A stretch of 64,000 nt of DNA, from assembly GCA_026075535.2 (NCBI GenBank), contig AP026541.1, positions 10,602,001 to 10,666,000 of the forward strand, given 5' to 3'. The translations under genes were made by a program, and so were the position numbers. Positions within the stretch are counted from its first letter, which is position 1. Every line of letters begins with the position of its first letter. The notes under the pieces were generated by a model. The model was not told the origin of the DNA. It did no database searches and worked only from the letters and a program-made list of their open reading frames with translations. The stretch comes from Tricholoma matsutake (lineage: Eukaryota > Basidiomycota > Agaricomycetes > Agaricales > Tricholomataceae). Shown piece after piece: positions 42,045-54,856 of the stretch.

Positions 42045-45000
42045 GGTAAACTTTGTGAAGGAAAAGAGAGGAAAAGAATAATAGCTGTTTTGGACCATTT
42101 TAATAGAGACATCAAAATTTGTTGCTATTGTAACTTATGTACATCCTCTACCGTGCCAGTCTGATGCCAGTCACCATGGTCACCCTCATGAACCAATTGA
42201 TTTAAACAGTTTGTTCTCAAGAGAATGCATTAATCATTGGTAGGATTATGTAATGAGGTGTCAACCGCAAGTAAACCGCAAGTGAATCATGAGTCAACTA
42301 TGAGTCAACTGCCTCTGAACTTGCCCACTGTGTAGCTGGCAGATAACTTGTGGCAGTGCTACTGCTGCCCAATAACATTAAGATAGGGCTCATCCACTCT
42401 CAACTACACCATGTGTGCTGTGACTCACCTGTGACCACTTTGTAATGAGGTCAAACATGCAACAAATTCAAGTTATTAACATGTGTAGGACAAGTGTAGG
42501 ATTGAGAATAATAAACTACTATATACAGAGTCCTAACACACTTTGGTGCTGGAGGCATCTCATTTTTTTTTGCTCATTAGGTGGATTTATAATTTCAATA
42601 AAAAATCTTATGTTCTCTTTATCATCAGAGTCTGGACTCAATTTTCATCTTTTATGTTGTGCATAGTGTCCAAGATTGAGAGACCGCTTGCTGCACCTTC
42701 CCATAGACTGCCGAGCACCATATTTTTCTATGTGCAATGCACCTGTATTGCATTCTCGGGGTTTGCCAAACATTACTCAAAATGGCAAAAACTGATCAAA
42801 ATGCTATTACTCTAGCTATAGGGTGAAATTTGATGATTAGTAACCAAGACTCTCTTCAGAAAAGGGTTTCAGGAGGGGTCTCACAAGTGATTTTGTCTCA
42901 AAGTAAGTTTTGAAGCTCAAATTAGAAAAATGGTGAAATGTCATGAAATGTCACTCTTTGGTCATGTGATGTAATCAAGAGTGAATATCTTACCTCAGTT
43001 TGCTCAGCTCACAACAGCCAAAATGCTTTTTTGAAAAGGCATAGAGATCATGTTACTACTGTACTACTCACATGCAACACAACATAGCAATAGAGACAGA
43101 GCTAGATCTAAGGGAGATGAAAGTTATTATATGCCCAGCAATTGCCATGGCTAATAATGTTATTAGGTGCCCAGCAGAGTGATCAGTAAGCCTATTTGCA
43201 ACCACCAAACTGACATTTCATCAAAAAAGTTGTACCACCACTCCAGAAATTCACACACACCAATAACAAGTAAGAGCCCAAAATCAATGCAAGTTGCGTG
43301 CTGCCTACAAGTTCCCCACCACATATTATTGTTAGCTCTTCACTGTATATACAATGTTTGAGTAATTCACAAGTATTCTATGCAAATTGTCTACCAGAAA
43401 TATGTTGCAGGAGGAGAGCAGTATCTTGGGCAAGTCTGAGCGAGGGTGCCAAATGTGGTCAAGCAAAACTTGGGCTCCATCATCAAAAATTTGAACCCAG
43501 CTGCAAATATGCTCTAATAATGCTTCAAATCACTATACTGTGAAGGACCCTAATGGGTTGAAAATGACAGTAGATTTATAATATTATACAAGTGTGCTCC
43601 TTGTGCTCCACATTGTAGTCACTGGCCACCTTCAGGAATTTGTTTTTGGTGTTGGCTCAAGGACTTGTATATGAGGCTCAAGATGTGTTCCATCTTGGCA
43701 AGAACTTCATGATCTTCCACTTCTTGTTTAGCAGGACTTGCAGAATGCAATGACTACCAAGATCAATAGATAAACTTGGACTTCATAGCTTGGAGTGGAA
43801 TAGTGCAACCAGGTAAACCTGATGGTTTCAAAGGGAGACTTGATCAGTCTTATTCAATTCCATCAGCATGAAATCAAGAAGCGTCTCAAAGCTGTCAGGT
43901 CAGTGGAAGAAGTTGGGAAGGCAGCACATCTGGCTTGTCCGAGATCGTCAGAAATGCATAATTATGTAAGTTATCAAGTATATTCAGAGAAGTAAAATAT
44001 GGTGAATAAAGTGCTAAAGCTGTGGAGTTTGCAATCCATGCTTGATATGTTTCTGGATTATTTTTTGGCATTGCTCTAATTTTTCTGAGTTGGTATAATA
44101 AGTCATGTTGCCATTGTCAGTGACCCCTGGCCATACAAATAGAAAAATCTTGTGTCTCACAGTACAAGCTAACACTCCAAATTCAGCACATCTAGATTAT
44201 CTATGGCGCGGTATCTTTAAGTCGCATCTAAGTTCTAACGGGAGCAATTCCGAGTTGCGTGGAGGACTGGCATATTTGACATTGTTTGTATTCAGAGCTT
44301 TCCAACTGATTGCTTTCCTCATAAGTCTAGGAATGTTACTTGTTACTTGCTTGATATCCACCTATGCTAACTAGAGCTAAGGACATGCCTCGACGGACCC
44401 ATATTATGGACACCTCTTCAGATGGTAAACATATAAGTAGAAATAAAGGTAGGTAGTATGAAGTGAGGCAGATATGAAATGCTCAGTCATGGGTGCATCA
44501 AAAACCCAATGGGAAAAGCTACCGGCTGGCAACAACCACATAAGAAAATGAAGGTTAAAAATTAAGGAACATGAAGTGAAAGGTGTAGAAACATTCAACC
44601 CAACAGTGTAGACTGGACTGAACATGCGCAGTATGACGTGGCTGGGTGACGTGGCCATCTGTGAGCATATTGAGCGATTGTTGAAAGGGTTAAAAAAAGG
44701 AAGAGTGTTCTTGAATAAAATGAAAGCATAAACACAATAGCCTGGATTGAACGACTGTCTGACGGCGGACTGGCAAAGTATGATGTGGCTGGGTGACATG
44801 ACTGGGTGACATGGCCATGAGTGCGCAAATTGAATGAGCGTGTGGAAGAATCAAGGGCGAGAAGTATGTGGTGAGACATAGCAGTCAACATTGGGAGGAT
44901 ATGGGTAGTGGTTGATAAATGGTTTATGTGGGTAGGGGATGGTGATAAAATCAGGCTTAGTTTGCATCAACGACACGGGTCACCAATTCATGCACTGCAT

Positions 45001-45080
45001 TTCGACAGTGAGGCCTTCTATAATTTAACGATGCGACAGGCGGCCACTCTAGCCGGCACTGGGACAACAGAGCAACAATT
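42045..45080. other. Unassigned, mostly repeat debris
   Basis: No gene recognised in about 3 kb of A/T-rich sequence. About 42250-42340 carries the inverted copy of the motif near 16355-16440. A stretch at 44333-44400 resembles the LINE 3' end at 45130-45225. About 44630-44690 and 44775-44840 share a GTATGAYGTGGCTGGGTGAC unit. A reverse-strand frame at 44799-44404 looks accidental. Confidence 0.5.
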
Positions 45081-45107
45081 TGAGGGAGAGGTGGGTGGTG
45101 ATGGTGG

Positions 45108-45110
45108 TGG

Positions 45111-45142
<32 letters not shown>
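45108..45142. repeat. GTT microsatellite at the LINE 3' end
   Basis: About 11 GTT units after GGTGATGGTGGTGG; on the element strand it reads (AAC)n. Confidence 0.9.
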
Positions 45143-45352
45143 ACTATGTTACTATATTGACATCTACCTACGCTACACAAGTAGCTAAGGACATACTAGG
45201 AGTACGCCTCGATAGACCAAGTAAGGAAAGTATGCTAGTAAAAGGAGCTAGTGGGGTAGCATCAAAACCTCATAGAGGAAAGCTTGCCACCACTGCAAGG
45301 CAAAGTACACTGAGATGCGCAATAAATGAATACGAGAGTAAGTAGTGAGAAA

Positions 45353-48300
45353 TCAGAAACCAGCTGTGGCAGCGGCAACACGTTGGACTTGACCCCAGAT
45401 ATGACCAGCGAGACGTATTGAATGGGTGTGCCATTCCAGGGCAATGGAGTGAATGTCACAAGACAGTTGAATGGAGGGGTGTGTGGAAGAATGTAACGTA
45501 GGCTGTTCAAAACCTAGAAGTCTGGTAATGTCAGGGATATGGCCTAGGTAGAAAGCAGAAAAGTGCAGTGGCCACGTAACACTATTATCGGAGAAAAGGG
45601 ACTCAGCTCCTGCGATGAGATGTTGCGCAACTTTGTGAGAAAGCAGATGCTTATCGACCATATCACGACATTTGACTCCTGTAATATCCACAATGGCTGA
45701 GAGACTGTTCATCCATAATTCAGCAAAATATGGGCATTTGATGAAGAGGTGATGATTATCCTCAGGAATGCCGAGGCAACCGAAGCGGCAATGGTGGGAG
45801 TTGATTTTATGCTGGGAGTGGAGGCGCACAGCTGTGGGAAGTTGCCCAGAGTGCGAGTAAAGCTGAACCAGGGTGGAATAGCAGGATAACGATCGCAGGT
45901 AGGGATATGAGGGAGGGGGAGTAGGATCATAAAAGGAGCAGACTAAGCGAAGCCCATGCTTAAGTTCCAGTTCATGTGAGGTTTGAGCTGAAAGTAGGCA
46001 ATCAGTCAAGGTTTGTATGTTGGACTCAATCCAGCCACCAGACAGAGTGAAGAAAGTGAAACAGTCCATGAAGAAAGTGGGGAGGGGAGCATGATGTAAG
46101 TGTGGATGGATAAGTTGGGATTTGGATGCGTAATGATCTGCTGAGGCATTAAGGAGAGATGGAACAGTGGACTCAGCTGAATGACCCTTTGTGTAAAGGA
46201 TCGTCGCCCGTCGTGAGTGCAAGAGGTGGAGTAGCCATTTGTAGTAAGCACGACCGTTCATGTGCCAAAGACGAGCATCAATATTTGCTGATGTTCGGCT
46301 GTCATCAATAAGTCTAGTTGAATTGAGATGGTCAGTGTATATCACAGTGGAGTCATCCAGAGGATCTGAGAGGATGAGACCACCAATGATTCCAACCAGC
46401 TCCCCATGGAGAATTGATATGTTGCGGCCAAGGAGCCTCATGACCACGGTGTGTGGACCAGTGATTGCAGAGGTGACCGATTTGTCATCCAAAAGGCCAG
46501 CAGAGGCGGGCACCATGGAGCCATCAGTTCCCCAGAGTTGAGAGCCCGGAGAAGCTTCACATGGGAGGAAGAGGTTAGCATGCACAATGGATTGAATGAA
46601 ATTCTCTGCCTGATGCTGTCTACATGATCGAGAGAGCAAAAGGTCAGCCGGACCAGAGTAGAGCACTCCGATTTGGGCCAGGGAGAAGAAGTTCTTGATC
46701 AGATCCCAATTCTTCATTTGAGCAAGTGACCAGTTTCCAGGTGGAAGTGCCCTAACGATAAAGTTGGTCAGATTCTGACAGTTTATAGTCCAGCCACCGA
46801 TGTGACTTAGCAAACGGAAGCCCATGGAGCGAAGTGACCAAATGGCATGACCATTTGGGTGTTCAGCTTGAGGAACCAACCGCTTGATAAGTGATAACGC
46901 ATGAGAGATAGAGCAGTGTCCATCAAGGAGATGGCTTTGATCAGTTTGGCAAAGAGCAAGACCGAGTTTAGACATTTGATCCTGCGCGATGGCCCACACA
47001 GCAGGAATCGAGCCTAGAAAGCAAGTGAACGATCTGCTCAAGCCCTCATGATCAAGGGGGTATACACATCTGTTTATCTGACATGTCCAATCTGCCAAAG
47101 TAACCAGAGCCATTGTTCTATAAGCAGGGATATGATGGTTTATATCCCGTGCAAGACCATCAATGGCAATACCAGCGTTGATACATGCTAATGATGGAAA
47201 GTCGAAGCCACCAAGTGCAAGGGGAAGGGTTGATACCAAAGATGAGGGACAGAAGGGAAATCCAAGGATATCATGTACACGCTTCATGATTCTCTGGTCC
47301 AATCGGATCGCATCATCATGGAGAATCGGTTGGAGGGAGAGTAAAGCATGGCATTGGGAAACAACATTCTGTGAAATGATTCTACGTAGAAGTGTGAAAG
47401 GGGACCGGAATGAAAAGGCGGGAAAGGAGAAGGAGTCAATGATGTCCACTAGTTCTAGGTAGCAATTCTTGGGATCATCGACCTGAGTGCATAAGAAATT
47501 AAACTCGTTAGTGGACACAGGGACTTCATGCTCTGTGATTGTCCAAGGGTCAGTACCTGGGACATTGGTGATTGACTGAAGTGGGAGAGACTTGAAGTTC
47601 AGAGGCAAATCTGGGCAGTTGAGAATATGTAGGGTAGTCTTCTCCCATGAAGTTAGCCACCCGTAAACAAATTGGAAACGCTCCATGGCCAGTGTGAAAC
47701 ATCTGAGAGCAGGGAAGGTCAGCGCAGCAATGTAAGAATCATCGGTAGCTTCAGCCATGGTGAACCGTAGTGAGGCAGCATCATCAGGAAGGTGTGGGTC
47801 ATTTACCCTTTTGGACGTGCTCTGGATAATAATGCAGTCAGGGTCTGATGATGCTAGGTTGTCCAAGTAGTGATGACCGAGGCTGGTAGTAATGGTGGCC
47901 TTGAATGGTGACATTGGTCCACCCTGCTTGGTGACTCCATCAACTATGATAGGATCTGCGATGCCAAAAGCCGTCCAGGGAAAACATCGAGTCGACGATT
48001 GAGCCGCACGATCCAGATCAGCTATAGCCTGGGGTAAACCATAAGCAGTGCAAGCATCATAAAAGCCCTGAGGAGCAAGGTAATTGAAACCCTTCATCTG
48101 GTCTCGCTTGAGGAGATAAAGAGAAGTTTTAGTATGGTGGCTCCATGCTTTCAACCCACTGAGGAAACTCATCAGATCATGAGTTTGCACACCAGGCTGA
48201 GTGGCAACTTGAGTCTCGGGAATAATGCCCATTCAAGCAGCATAGGGCAAGAGCTTGAAATTGAGCCAGGTCATGGGTGAGTTTGCTAGAAAATTGGAGA

Positions 48301-51300
48301 TGAGACCTCTCCAGTTCGAGAGGTCAGTACAGATCCCACGCTTGTGAAAATAAGTGAGGTGAGTGTCCTTGATATTACCCGGAAAACTCGCGTTACCAAC
48401 CGAATAGTTGTGTAGATCCAAAACAAGCTGGAGGACTTTGTCAGATAGGTTTTTGACACACCACTTTTCCCATCCATCTGGACTGGGTGAAGGTCGAGGA
48501 TTCCCTTTGCGAAGCATGGCACGAAAATCAGCTAAAGTAGCTAACATCGGCCATAGGAAAGGGTCATTTATGACACGATTTTTGATGGTCAAGACAGATG
48601 GAGTGGTGAGCCAGGGTTTTGGCTTATTTGGGGGAGCTGAGCAGTTGTAGAGCCTGGTGAAGTACTGCCTGGTTTCTTCAGCAACCTGGGCAGGGTCAGT
48701 AGCGATGCCACCTGGTGACAATGCAGAGTTGACTGCTGTAGGAAGGGGAACAAAAGCTGCAGACCCAGACATCAGTTTCTTAGAGGAACCACCTGAGAGT
48801 ACCCCCTTGATTCGACCCGCATCATATTGCCTAGCCCATTCAAGAATTTCAGCCTTCTTGGCAGCATACAGGCCTTTGTGACAATTACACCTAGCATCAA
48901 CCAGATATTCAGTAACAGACTTGAAGGACGACTCTTCAAGGAGTGCATATTGTGCTGAGTACTGGTCAAAGATTACTTGTGAGCCATATGACATTTGCCT
49001 AGCATTACCCTTGGATCGTGAGATCGCCCCCCCAAGATGTCTGATGAGAGCAACAAACTCTCTGATGCGAGGGGAAGTAACCTGCCTCTCGACAAACCTA
49101 TATGGTTTATTTCGACCGAAGGAGTTGACTGCTGCCTGCTCGAAGATAGTGGTCAGTAATTTATACCTTTCAGTGTACGTTTCGTCACTGGTAACTTCTG
49201 TTTGAAAAGTCGTCGCATTAGACTCCACAAGACGATCCACAGAATCGGCAAAGAGGGTAAATTTGAACTTGTTGTCCTTTGTGGGGTACTTGATCCTTGG
49301 AGGTGGGAGGGGCATGGATGGGACGAATGGGGTTGACGAGACTGTTGAAAAGTTAGGGACCAAGGACTTCATAATGAACTTGGCTTTGATGGCCCTGTGG
49401 TCAGAGCCAGGGATCCAAGTTGGGTCAGTCGAGATCTCAGAGTCTAGAAGACAAGTGGTCAAGACGACTACACGATCAATGATGTTGCCACCATCAGTCG
49501 AACGCCAACCTCGGCTTGTCCAGTCTACAAAACGATTGCGATCTGGACATATCTTCCACAGGTCAGTACCATGAGTGTTTTGGAGGAAATTTTTGAATGC
49601 TCATCGGGCCAACACATTGTCGGAGGCACATTCGGAGGCTGCGACCATGGCATTGAGGTCACCAAAAAGGGACCATGAAGTTTTTGTATCTCGTACCATG
49701 TGCATCAGACATGGCCAAAAATTGAGTGACAAATCGTCTGCACCAGGGTCACATGGGGCATAAACGGCAAAGACACAATGAATGAAAGAAGTCGAAGATG
49801 ATGAAAGTGTAGGAACAACGACATTGACACATAAGACACGACCCTTGAGAGGTTCGAGTTTTAGGGGAACACGAGCCACAATTTGTATGTCCTTCTGGGC
49901 ACCTAGGATAATCCCCCACTTCGCCAAAGTGGAGGGCGATGCACATGGTACTGCCTTCTCTTCAAAGACCTCATAATTTGAGATTTGGAGATTTGAGGCA
50001 GCATTAGTCTGAGTCTTAGTCTCAGAGAGTGCAAAGAAATGGGGGGCTAGCTTCATGAGAAGCGGACCAATGATTGCCAGTTTAACAGGGCTCATCAGTC
50101 CATTAGCATTCAGTGCACAAACCATGAGTTCAGACTGTGCAAACGTGGGCATAGCCATAGTCGTATTAATAAACAACATCAGAACAAGAAAAGGTATCAG
50201 AACGCCAAGTTGAAAGTGTAGGTTCACAGAGCGTGACATAGGGTAGGATGATCTGGAAAGAGGCAAGAAATTGGGACAAGATGCAGTTCGGAGGACAAGA
50301 GCACAGTTGACCAGTGGGTCACCACTACAAGCAGAGGGCAACACAGATGGGAGAGCCAAGGACTCCGCATCACAAGAAGGTGAAAGCATACAAATGGGAC
50401 CAAGCATATGAAAGGAAGAGAAAGTGGGAAAATTGGGCACGGTATATATTGGGCGATGAGTAGTACCATGTAGTGATAATTTCCTCCATTGGACCAGCCT
50501 GGCGTCACGATCTTTTCTTAGCAACGCAATGCAGGTCGAAGTAGACACAACTTCTTCGGGTTCATCACTGATACATCGAACACCCACGTAAACCGTTGAA
50601 GAAAATAACAAATGATTTGGGTTGGTGCTCACCATATCTCCGTCTTGGTCCATGAGATCGCCCTGAGCCACCAAATCGGGGCCAGACAGGGAGGAGTCAG
50701 GTGGCGACACCGCTGAGCGTGTGACACGAGATGTCGATGTGCCTGCGGGAACACTGACTCTTCTCCTTTTCATTGTATTACCTGGTACGCCCATAGACAA
50801 GGTCAAGCTGCTAGGTATCGAGATCTTCAGAGAAGCACTAGCAGGAGGGGGAGCAGGGGCAGGAGGATGGGCATCAGGAGGAGGGGTTGTGGCCACAGCA
50901 GCAAGAGGGGATGGGATGGAGGGGGGAGAATTGGGGGTCAAGGTTGAAGGAGGCGGAGCGAGGCGGGGAGATTGCCCCGTGACTGCAGCAAGCTGGTTTG
51001 TGAACTTCGAGAGATGCTCCCTCTTGTCAGCCGCAGACGCCTCAAAGTCAGCAATAGCCCTGTCGAAATCCTCCTTCAGTTTGCCATTCGAGAACATGGC
51101 AGCAACACGTAGGCTGCTGATCTTCAACTCGTCGTCACCTAGCTGAGAGCGTAACATGCACTCTTGACCTTGTATGAGAAGAGCCTGCTGGGTCTGGCAC
51201 ATGCGGACATCGAGATTAGAGATGGCTTGACACATTTTGGTTTGGTTTGTGACCAAGTCTTCCTGCTGGCGCCAGATGACCACATTCCCACTGATCTGTG

Positions 51301-52321
51301 ATGCACCTTTTGCAACCTGGTCTCCAAGTGAGTTTTTGTTCAGTGGATCATCGTTGTAGTCCCAGAGCAGGTGGGGCGTGGAAAGCTGGAACGAGTCAGC
51401 ACTACGCAGGATTTTAACCATGTCTGTCCACGTCGACATGGAGAATATGATGAGGTCAGAGTTGAGCGGAGTGGTGTGAGAATCAATCAGGGAGTGGGGA
51501 ACCATCTTCCTGATCCATTTCTCGAGGACGCCTTCAAGATGATTGAAGTCCCGAGCACCCATGATGACAAGCTCAAACGTGTGATGGATAGGGATTTCTT
51601 TAAGTGGTTCAATGCAAGCATGTTCCATCGAAACCTTGGCAGGGACATCGATGAACTGTAGGGCATAGAAGCTATCTGCTTCAGAGGGTAAAAGAAAAGT
51701 GATCTGAGGACCGCTGAACGATGCGAAGATGCTACAAATTTTAAACCCCTTCTTCTCTATGTGAGCCTTGATGAGAGGAAGGTGATCAGGTGGAACGCTC
51801 GTGCAGTCAGTAATGCCAGGGTACAGGTCAAGGAGGCGGCATGACAGGCGTTTGTCGCTCCTCCCCTTCTTGCTGGAGCTCCACCTAACCTCCCACTCTG
51901 GCTTGGCTTCGACAATGGCATCCATAACAATTTCCAGAAAATCCACACGGGGCTCTGCTTCACCACTAGACAGCACCTCGACATAGCATGCTGAAGAGAT
52001 GTTCAAGGTGCGATCACTGAAAGGTAGCACGTTCAGGCCAAAGCTCACAAAGTCACGGTAATGGGTTTCTGATTCAAAATTGAGCAGCAGGTTCTTGACA
52101 GCAGCAGCAGGGGTCTCGTTTGACACAGGGACAATGCCACGCACTACCAACTGGTGACCCTTGGGCAGCAATGTGAGAGAAAACGCCATGTCATCGTCGT
52201 CCGAGCTGAGATTGGAATCTGGAGTCGTTGGTCTGACAACACCACGGTTTTTCGTGCAAGGGGTGAATGGGGGTTTTGCCCTGGCTGGGGTAGAGGGTTG
52301 ACAGAATGGGCACGGGAGCAT
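45353..52321 (-). pseudogene. LINE polyprotein with two in-frame stops
   Basis: One frame of 2323 codons. Residues 1-720: ORF1-like region with a CPFC pair near the start, a Pro/Ala-rich segment and coiled stretches. Residues about 735-985: APE-type endonuclease (LNANGL, SETKT, VYAPC, GDLNA, SDHRAI), which nicks target DNA. Residues about 1120-1620: RT, with ATDDSY as the active-site box. Residues about 1925-2065: RNase H (GTDGSM, HGELVG, YTDHLN, NASADHY). Near residue 2180 is a C-x3-C-x7-H-x4-C zinc region. TGA at 49603-49601 (Trp or Arg expected) and at 48235-48233 (Arg expected) are the only breaks. The frame is otherwise open for 7 kb, so the copy is young; all catalytic residues I can see are intact. 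Confidence 0.88.
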
Positions 52322-52527
52322 TCGCCATCTGTAGACACTCAGGGTCCTGACAAAAGGGGAAAGCCAGAGATAATTTTGATGAAATATGTCGAAGAGCAGA
52401 AAAAGGTCAGTTTAAGACAGATGAAAAGCAAGATACAAGTAAAGCAAGACAGTTATGAGCGTTGGAGAGTGAATTAAGAGCAGTAAAGATGCTGGGAGCA
52501 GCTTAAAATACGGGGTGGGGTGGGGTG

Positions 52528-52534
52528 GTGGTGG

Positions 52535-52569
<35 letters not shown>
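52528..52569. repeat. GTT microsatellite at the LINE 5' end
   Basis: About 14 GTT units after GGGGTGGTGGTGG, matching the run at the LINE 3' end. Confidence 0.9.
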
Positions 52570-52679
52570 CTTCAGGTGGATTCCAGCCATGAATTATGGA
52601 CAGATAAAAGACTAGATAGGTTGCTGGCTGTTTATGACAAACATAAACCAAGCATGGAATTTTTTGATTTTAAGTAACG

Positions 52680-54856
52680 TGACTTTCTATTCAATATCTA
52701 TTCATATTTAATTATTGAATGGTCGGTAGTAATCGTACGGTATTCGGCGTAGATTATAATCATCGACGCCGCCAACCATGCCGTACACCTGCACTTAACA
52801 GGTTCGTGACAGCTTACGCCCAGGAATGTGCTTCCTATTCTCATTTTGATGGGATCGAATAAGACTGATCGAGTCTCCTTGGTGTCCGAGTCTTTCAGTC
52901 ATATTGGACTAGGTTACCTGTGCTCTGTCTGAAGATGGTTTGGATGGAGGTTTGGATTGGCTGAGTACAAGCATCAAGTGTCGAATCCCATGGTCTTACG
53001 GATAACCAACGGGTAGCGATGCATCTTTTTTCTTTTTTGATCTTGGAAGGAGTCGGAAAGGAATCAGCAACACAAAGCTCGACGCTGACTAGCAGTATTC
53101 GGAATAAATGCAAAGATCAAAGTGGAAAGGGTTGTTATTCTGCATCCTCAATCTGCCGCCAAGCTCATGTTCGCAGAAGATAACAGGGAATTGCAAGATG
53201 TATATCAGAGACGAAAGAACTCCTGACATGATCATTTTTTAACCCAGACCATCTTAATGAACATTCCCACGTTGAATACAAGCCAACTGCAAATTGAGAA
53301 CTCAAAACGTCTGCACAACTCTTCCCCCAGTCAACTGTTGAGCGGCGCGTACAATGCTGTAACTCAGGGCTCAGAACGTAACCTCAACGGCAGACCACAT
53401 AATATCAACAGCCATAATCCCGTTTGGAATGGCGCTGATGCTGCTCTTAAGAGATGACCGGTGACTTATTAAATGCTGGCACATATGTCCTTGCGGGCGG
53501 ATCAAAGGTGCAATCTCGTAAGCAAACACACCAACAAGAGGTGTCGCATGAGAACCGAGCAACGAGCGAGTATTGGGCACTGGGACGAACCAGTATTCTT
53601 TTCCATGGAGGTCTCTTGTTACGCTTGTAGACACCTCAGAAGAACGCAGTGGAAGCGGTGACCAGTAAGTTCCGGAGTTCTCGTACAAGCGTTAGATAGG
53701 ATGAACGAGATAAACGGCGATTCATGCTAAGAATGATCACGCGCAAGTTCAAGCAAGCAAGATAAGGGTCAGAAGAAAGAGTGTTCCTGCCAGCTTCGAA
53801 GATGCAGGTTCGGATGCGCCTCGCAACCAGTGGTCTTGGCCATAACCCGACCGTATGGAGCCTTTGGAGGAAGAACCTCACAATCGTTGTGAACACGCGT
53901 GACCATGACAACTGCAGAGAGATAAGCAGTTGCACATCTTGGAGAGAAGAGCTGACAATGTCCGCCGACGTTTGCATAATTGAAAAAGGTTTATAGCAAC
54001 CCGCTGTTCTCGGACCATCTGCTGAGCACGGGGAACCTTGATTTCAGCTTTGCAGCCTGGTCGCGAGCAAGGTTTACTGAACTGGATCGCGATGAATTCG
54101 TCGAGAGGGAAAGATGGGACTACACCAAAGGAGTTTTTCCGAATTCTGTTGAGTGATGAAGAAAAATCTCAGATTGCGTCGTGCAATCCCATGCGGTCAG
54201 AGACGGCTCACTCGATAGGGAATAGTAAAAGTAAGTCAAAATCTGACAGTGCTTCTGGCGATTCCTTTGAGGGCCTGCCAATAATTTTGTAAGGGTTTGC
54301 TCGATTTCCAACGGAATCTGGAGATGGCAAAGATTAGCTGTAAAATAATGCTGAAATAATCCATGACATACAGCTAAGACGGTTATATATTTAGCTCCCC
54401 ATCGGAAGGTAAAAGTCAACAACGCCACTAAGAACCAAAATGTCTCTGAAGAAGAAAGCACGTAGTGGACAGGCATGTATCGCGAGACAAGAAATGTAAC
54501 CAGCGTCACAAGCCGTCGATGACGCTCAGCTGTTGGACGTTTCCACATGGAATTGGCCAGAAGGGAAGCAGCGCGACCCAGTTTTAGTTAGTCTCTGAAA
54601 GTCAGGTCGTTAGATTACGGCTGTACGCCACCTCCCGAGATATCGATATGAAACATGTACATAGGCCAGTAGGCATCTAACCTTGTAGGAAAGATCAGCA
54701 ATACAGAGAATTGAAGGAAAGCAAACCTAAGTTGATCACCCTTCCGCCACCCCCAAACAAACCACAACGGAAGTTTGCAACCAGGGACCCCAAGCACTTC
54801 AACGATCGAGGATTGTTACGCCTCAATCTATCCTCGGCAAAAAACAGACTAAGGGG
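52680..54856. other. Unassigned intergenic sequence
   Basis: Composition returns to CpG-rich host type. Reverse-strand frames at 53977-53636 and 54548-54120 are hydrophobic and could be exons of a membrane protein, but I found no motif or convincing splice set. The last 200 bp should contain the promoter of the next gene. Confidence 0.4.

Larger units (their letters stand above)
45105..52569 (-). mobile_element. Nearly full-length LINE (EN-RT-RNase H type)
   Basis: A non-LTR retrotransposon on the reverse strand. The coding region is 52321-45353, followed by a 3' region to about 45143. A GTT microsatellite lies at each end (45108-45142 and 52528-52569), each preceded by a GGTGGTGG run. There is no simple poly-A tail; in element orientation the 3' end runs into (AAC)n. 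APE endonuclease plus RT plus RNase H in one polyprotein suggests the I/Tad1 group. Confidence 0.85.

Noticed and set aside
44404..44799. A 131-codon reverse-strand frame as a gene
   Set aside because: No motif, unusual composition, and it spans a local sequence duplication.
54120..54548. A small membrane-protein gene on the reverse strand
   Set aside because: It is hydrophobic, but there is no recognisable family and no convincing exon set; left as unassigned.
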